Source: Allobosea sp. BK604
GTDB lineage: Bacteria > Pseudomonadota > Alphaproteobacteria > Rhizobiales > Beijerinckiaceae
Reading direction: 5' to 3'
NCBI RefSeq assembly: GCF_004341515.1
Contig: NZ_SLZF01000011.1
Span: 124,001 to 188,000 of the forward strand
Length of the DNA: 64,000 nucleotides
Shown here: positions 63,322 through 64,000 of the stretch, piece after piece
Position numbering within the stretch: position 1 is the stretch's first letter
Layout of the letters: every line of letters begins with the position of its first letter
Translations under genes and position numbers: made by a program
Notes under the pieces: generated by a model
Seen by the model: the letters and a program-made list of their open reading frames with translations, nothing else
Told to the model about the DNA's origin: nothing
Databases searched by the model: none

Positions 63322-63732
63322 TCATAGCATCGTGGCGAGTATGCCGATCCACATGCATACCAAGCATGCCACGCCGAAGGCGAACACGACTGCACGCAGG
63401 TGCAGCCGGTTGGAGCCGACATGGATGACCGTGTGGACCACGCGCGACAGCACGAAGAGCCAGGCCAGCACGGCCATCGCCGTGCCGACCGCGCCGACCT
63501 CCATCGCGACCATGATCAGCGCGTAGAAGAGAACCGGCGCCTCGAACTGGTTGGCATAGTTTGCTGCCGCCAGCCGGGCGGGCTCGGGATAGCGCTCGGT
63601 CGAGACCGCAACATCGGCAGGCCGCACCGCCTTGTCGAGGAAGGCGCGGCGCCGGCGCGCGAAGACGATGCCCAGGACGACCAGGGTCCAGAGGATCTGG
63701 GCGAGCGCCGGATAGATCAGCTTGATCGTCAT
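63322..63732 (-). CDS. MAPEG family membrane protein
   Basis: 136-residue membrane protein with four predicted helices: ALAQILWTLVVLGIVFARRR, then AAANYANQFEAPVLFYALIM and the SRVVHTVIHVGSNRLHLRAV segment typical of bacterial MAPEG (eicosanoid/glutathione-related) proteins. Substrate unknown. It ends about 200 bases from the efflux adaptor gene and starts 13 bases from the guaB stop, in the same direction. Confidence 0.85.
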   Translation of the reverse strand: MTIKLIYPALAQILWTLVVLGIVFARRRRAFLDKAVRPADVAVSTERYPEPARLAAANYANQFEAPVLFYALIMVAMEVGAVGTAMAVLAWLFVLSRVVHTVIHVGSNRLHLRAVVFAFGVACLVCMWIGILATML

Positions 63733-63745
63733 GGCCGCGGCCCGA

Positions 63746-64000
63746 TCAGGACCGCGTCGGATAGTTCGGGCTCTCGCGCACGATGGTCACGTCATGGACA
63801 TGGCTCTCGCGCAGGCCGGCGCTGGTGATCCGGATGAAGCGGGCCTTGCTGCGGTAATCCTCGAGATTCCTGCCGCCGACATAGCCCATCGCGGCGCGCA
63901 GGCCGCCGGCGAGCTGGTGCAGCACGCCCGAGACCGGGCCCTTATAGGCTACCTGGCCTTCGATCCCTTCGGGAACGAGCTTGAGCGAGTCCTTGATATC
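63746..64000 (-). CDS. guaB: Inosine-5'-monophosphate dehydrogenase, C-terminal part (5' partial)
   Basis: The last 84 codons of a gene entering from the right edge. The reading is DIKDSLKLVPEGIEGQVAYK, then GPVSGVLHQLAGGLRAMGYV and GGRNLEDYRSKARFIRITSA, ending HDVTIVRESPNYPTRS. This is the conserved GuaB C-terminus, with the PEGIEG...YKGPV flap region and Gly-rich GGLRAxMGY. IMPDH makes XMP from IMP for guanine nucleotide synthesis. It lies directly upstream of the MAPEG gene. Confidence 0.95.
   Translation of the reverse strand, partial: DIKDSLKLVPEGIEGQVAYKGPVSGVLHQLAGGLRAAMGYVGGRNLEDYRSKARFIRITSAGLRESHVHDVTIVRESPNYPTRS

Overview
The window is about 64 kb of high-GC, densely packed chromosomal DNA. 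Gene families typical of the alphaproteobacterial order Hyphomicrobiales (Rhizobiales) are present: SapC, IalB, DUF2865, DUF1127, a DUF815 ATPase, TrmFO, and a tatC-serS-surE-pcm-nlpD / yajC-secD-secF block. LexA boxes of the alphaproteobacterial GAAC-N7-GAAC type support this. A Bosea-like organism is my best guess, from gene content and repeat style only. I saw no phage, plasmid, CRISPR array, rRNA or tRNA.

Layout. 1-12.5 kb is a conserved export and envelope block: tatC (5' end missing), a GIY-YIG nuclease gene between inverted repeats, serS with an unusual internal insertion, surE, pcm, a lipoprotein NlpD-like LytM factor, a GNAT, a DUF815 ATPase, yajC-secD-secF, and two genes resembling the mitochondrial complex I assembly factors NDUFAF3 and NDUFAF6. 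12.6-20 kb holds trmFO, a DUF1127 mini-gene, a CREST-family membrane hydrolase, a Tat-exported dienelactone hydrolase, an M20 amidohydrolase and a CSS-EAL phosphodiesterase. 19.6-28 kb is an accessory stretch rich in repeats and gene debris: a GrdB-like/PPOX-like pair, RraA and an RraA remnant, MgtC between two copies of a small membrane-protein gene, IalB, arylamine N-acetyltransferase, a frameshifted SEC-C gene, a cytochrome c and an RsmB-like methyltransferase. 28-38 kb has a YgiQ radical SAM protein, a cupin, uvrA, a PhyH-like dioxygenase behind a structured leader, aroA, ssb and sapC. uvrA and ssb each have an upstream LexA box, so both are probably SOS-induced.

38-47 kb is metabolic: poxB, an orphan oligopeptide-type binding protein, an ArsR-SRPBCC-VOC module, a CPG2-like M20 peptidase, an exported MetX-like hydrolase, a GNAT and MarC. 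47.5-50.3 kb is gyrA. 50-64 kb has two unknown membrane proteins, an AsmA-like protein, an iron(III) ABC transporter (binding protein and permease, no ATPase here) with a possible Irr-type operator, two adjacent DUF2865 paralogues, an RND efflux pair, a MAPEG protein and the 3' end of guaB.

At least five families of short intergenic palindromic repeats recur. Several copies sit exactly at gene ends and contribute stop codons. The observations I rate highest are the GIY-YIG gene bracketed by inverted repeats, the small ORF plus branched structure plus terminator ahead of the PhyH-like gene, and the terminal-inverted-repeat element family with CTAG-like edges.
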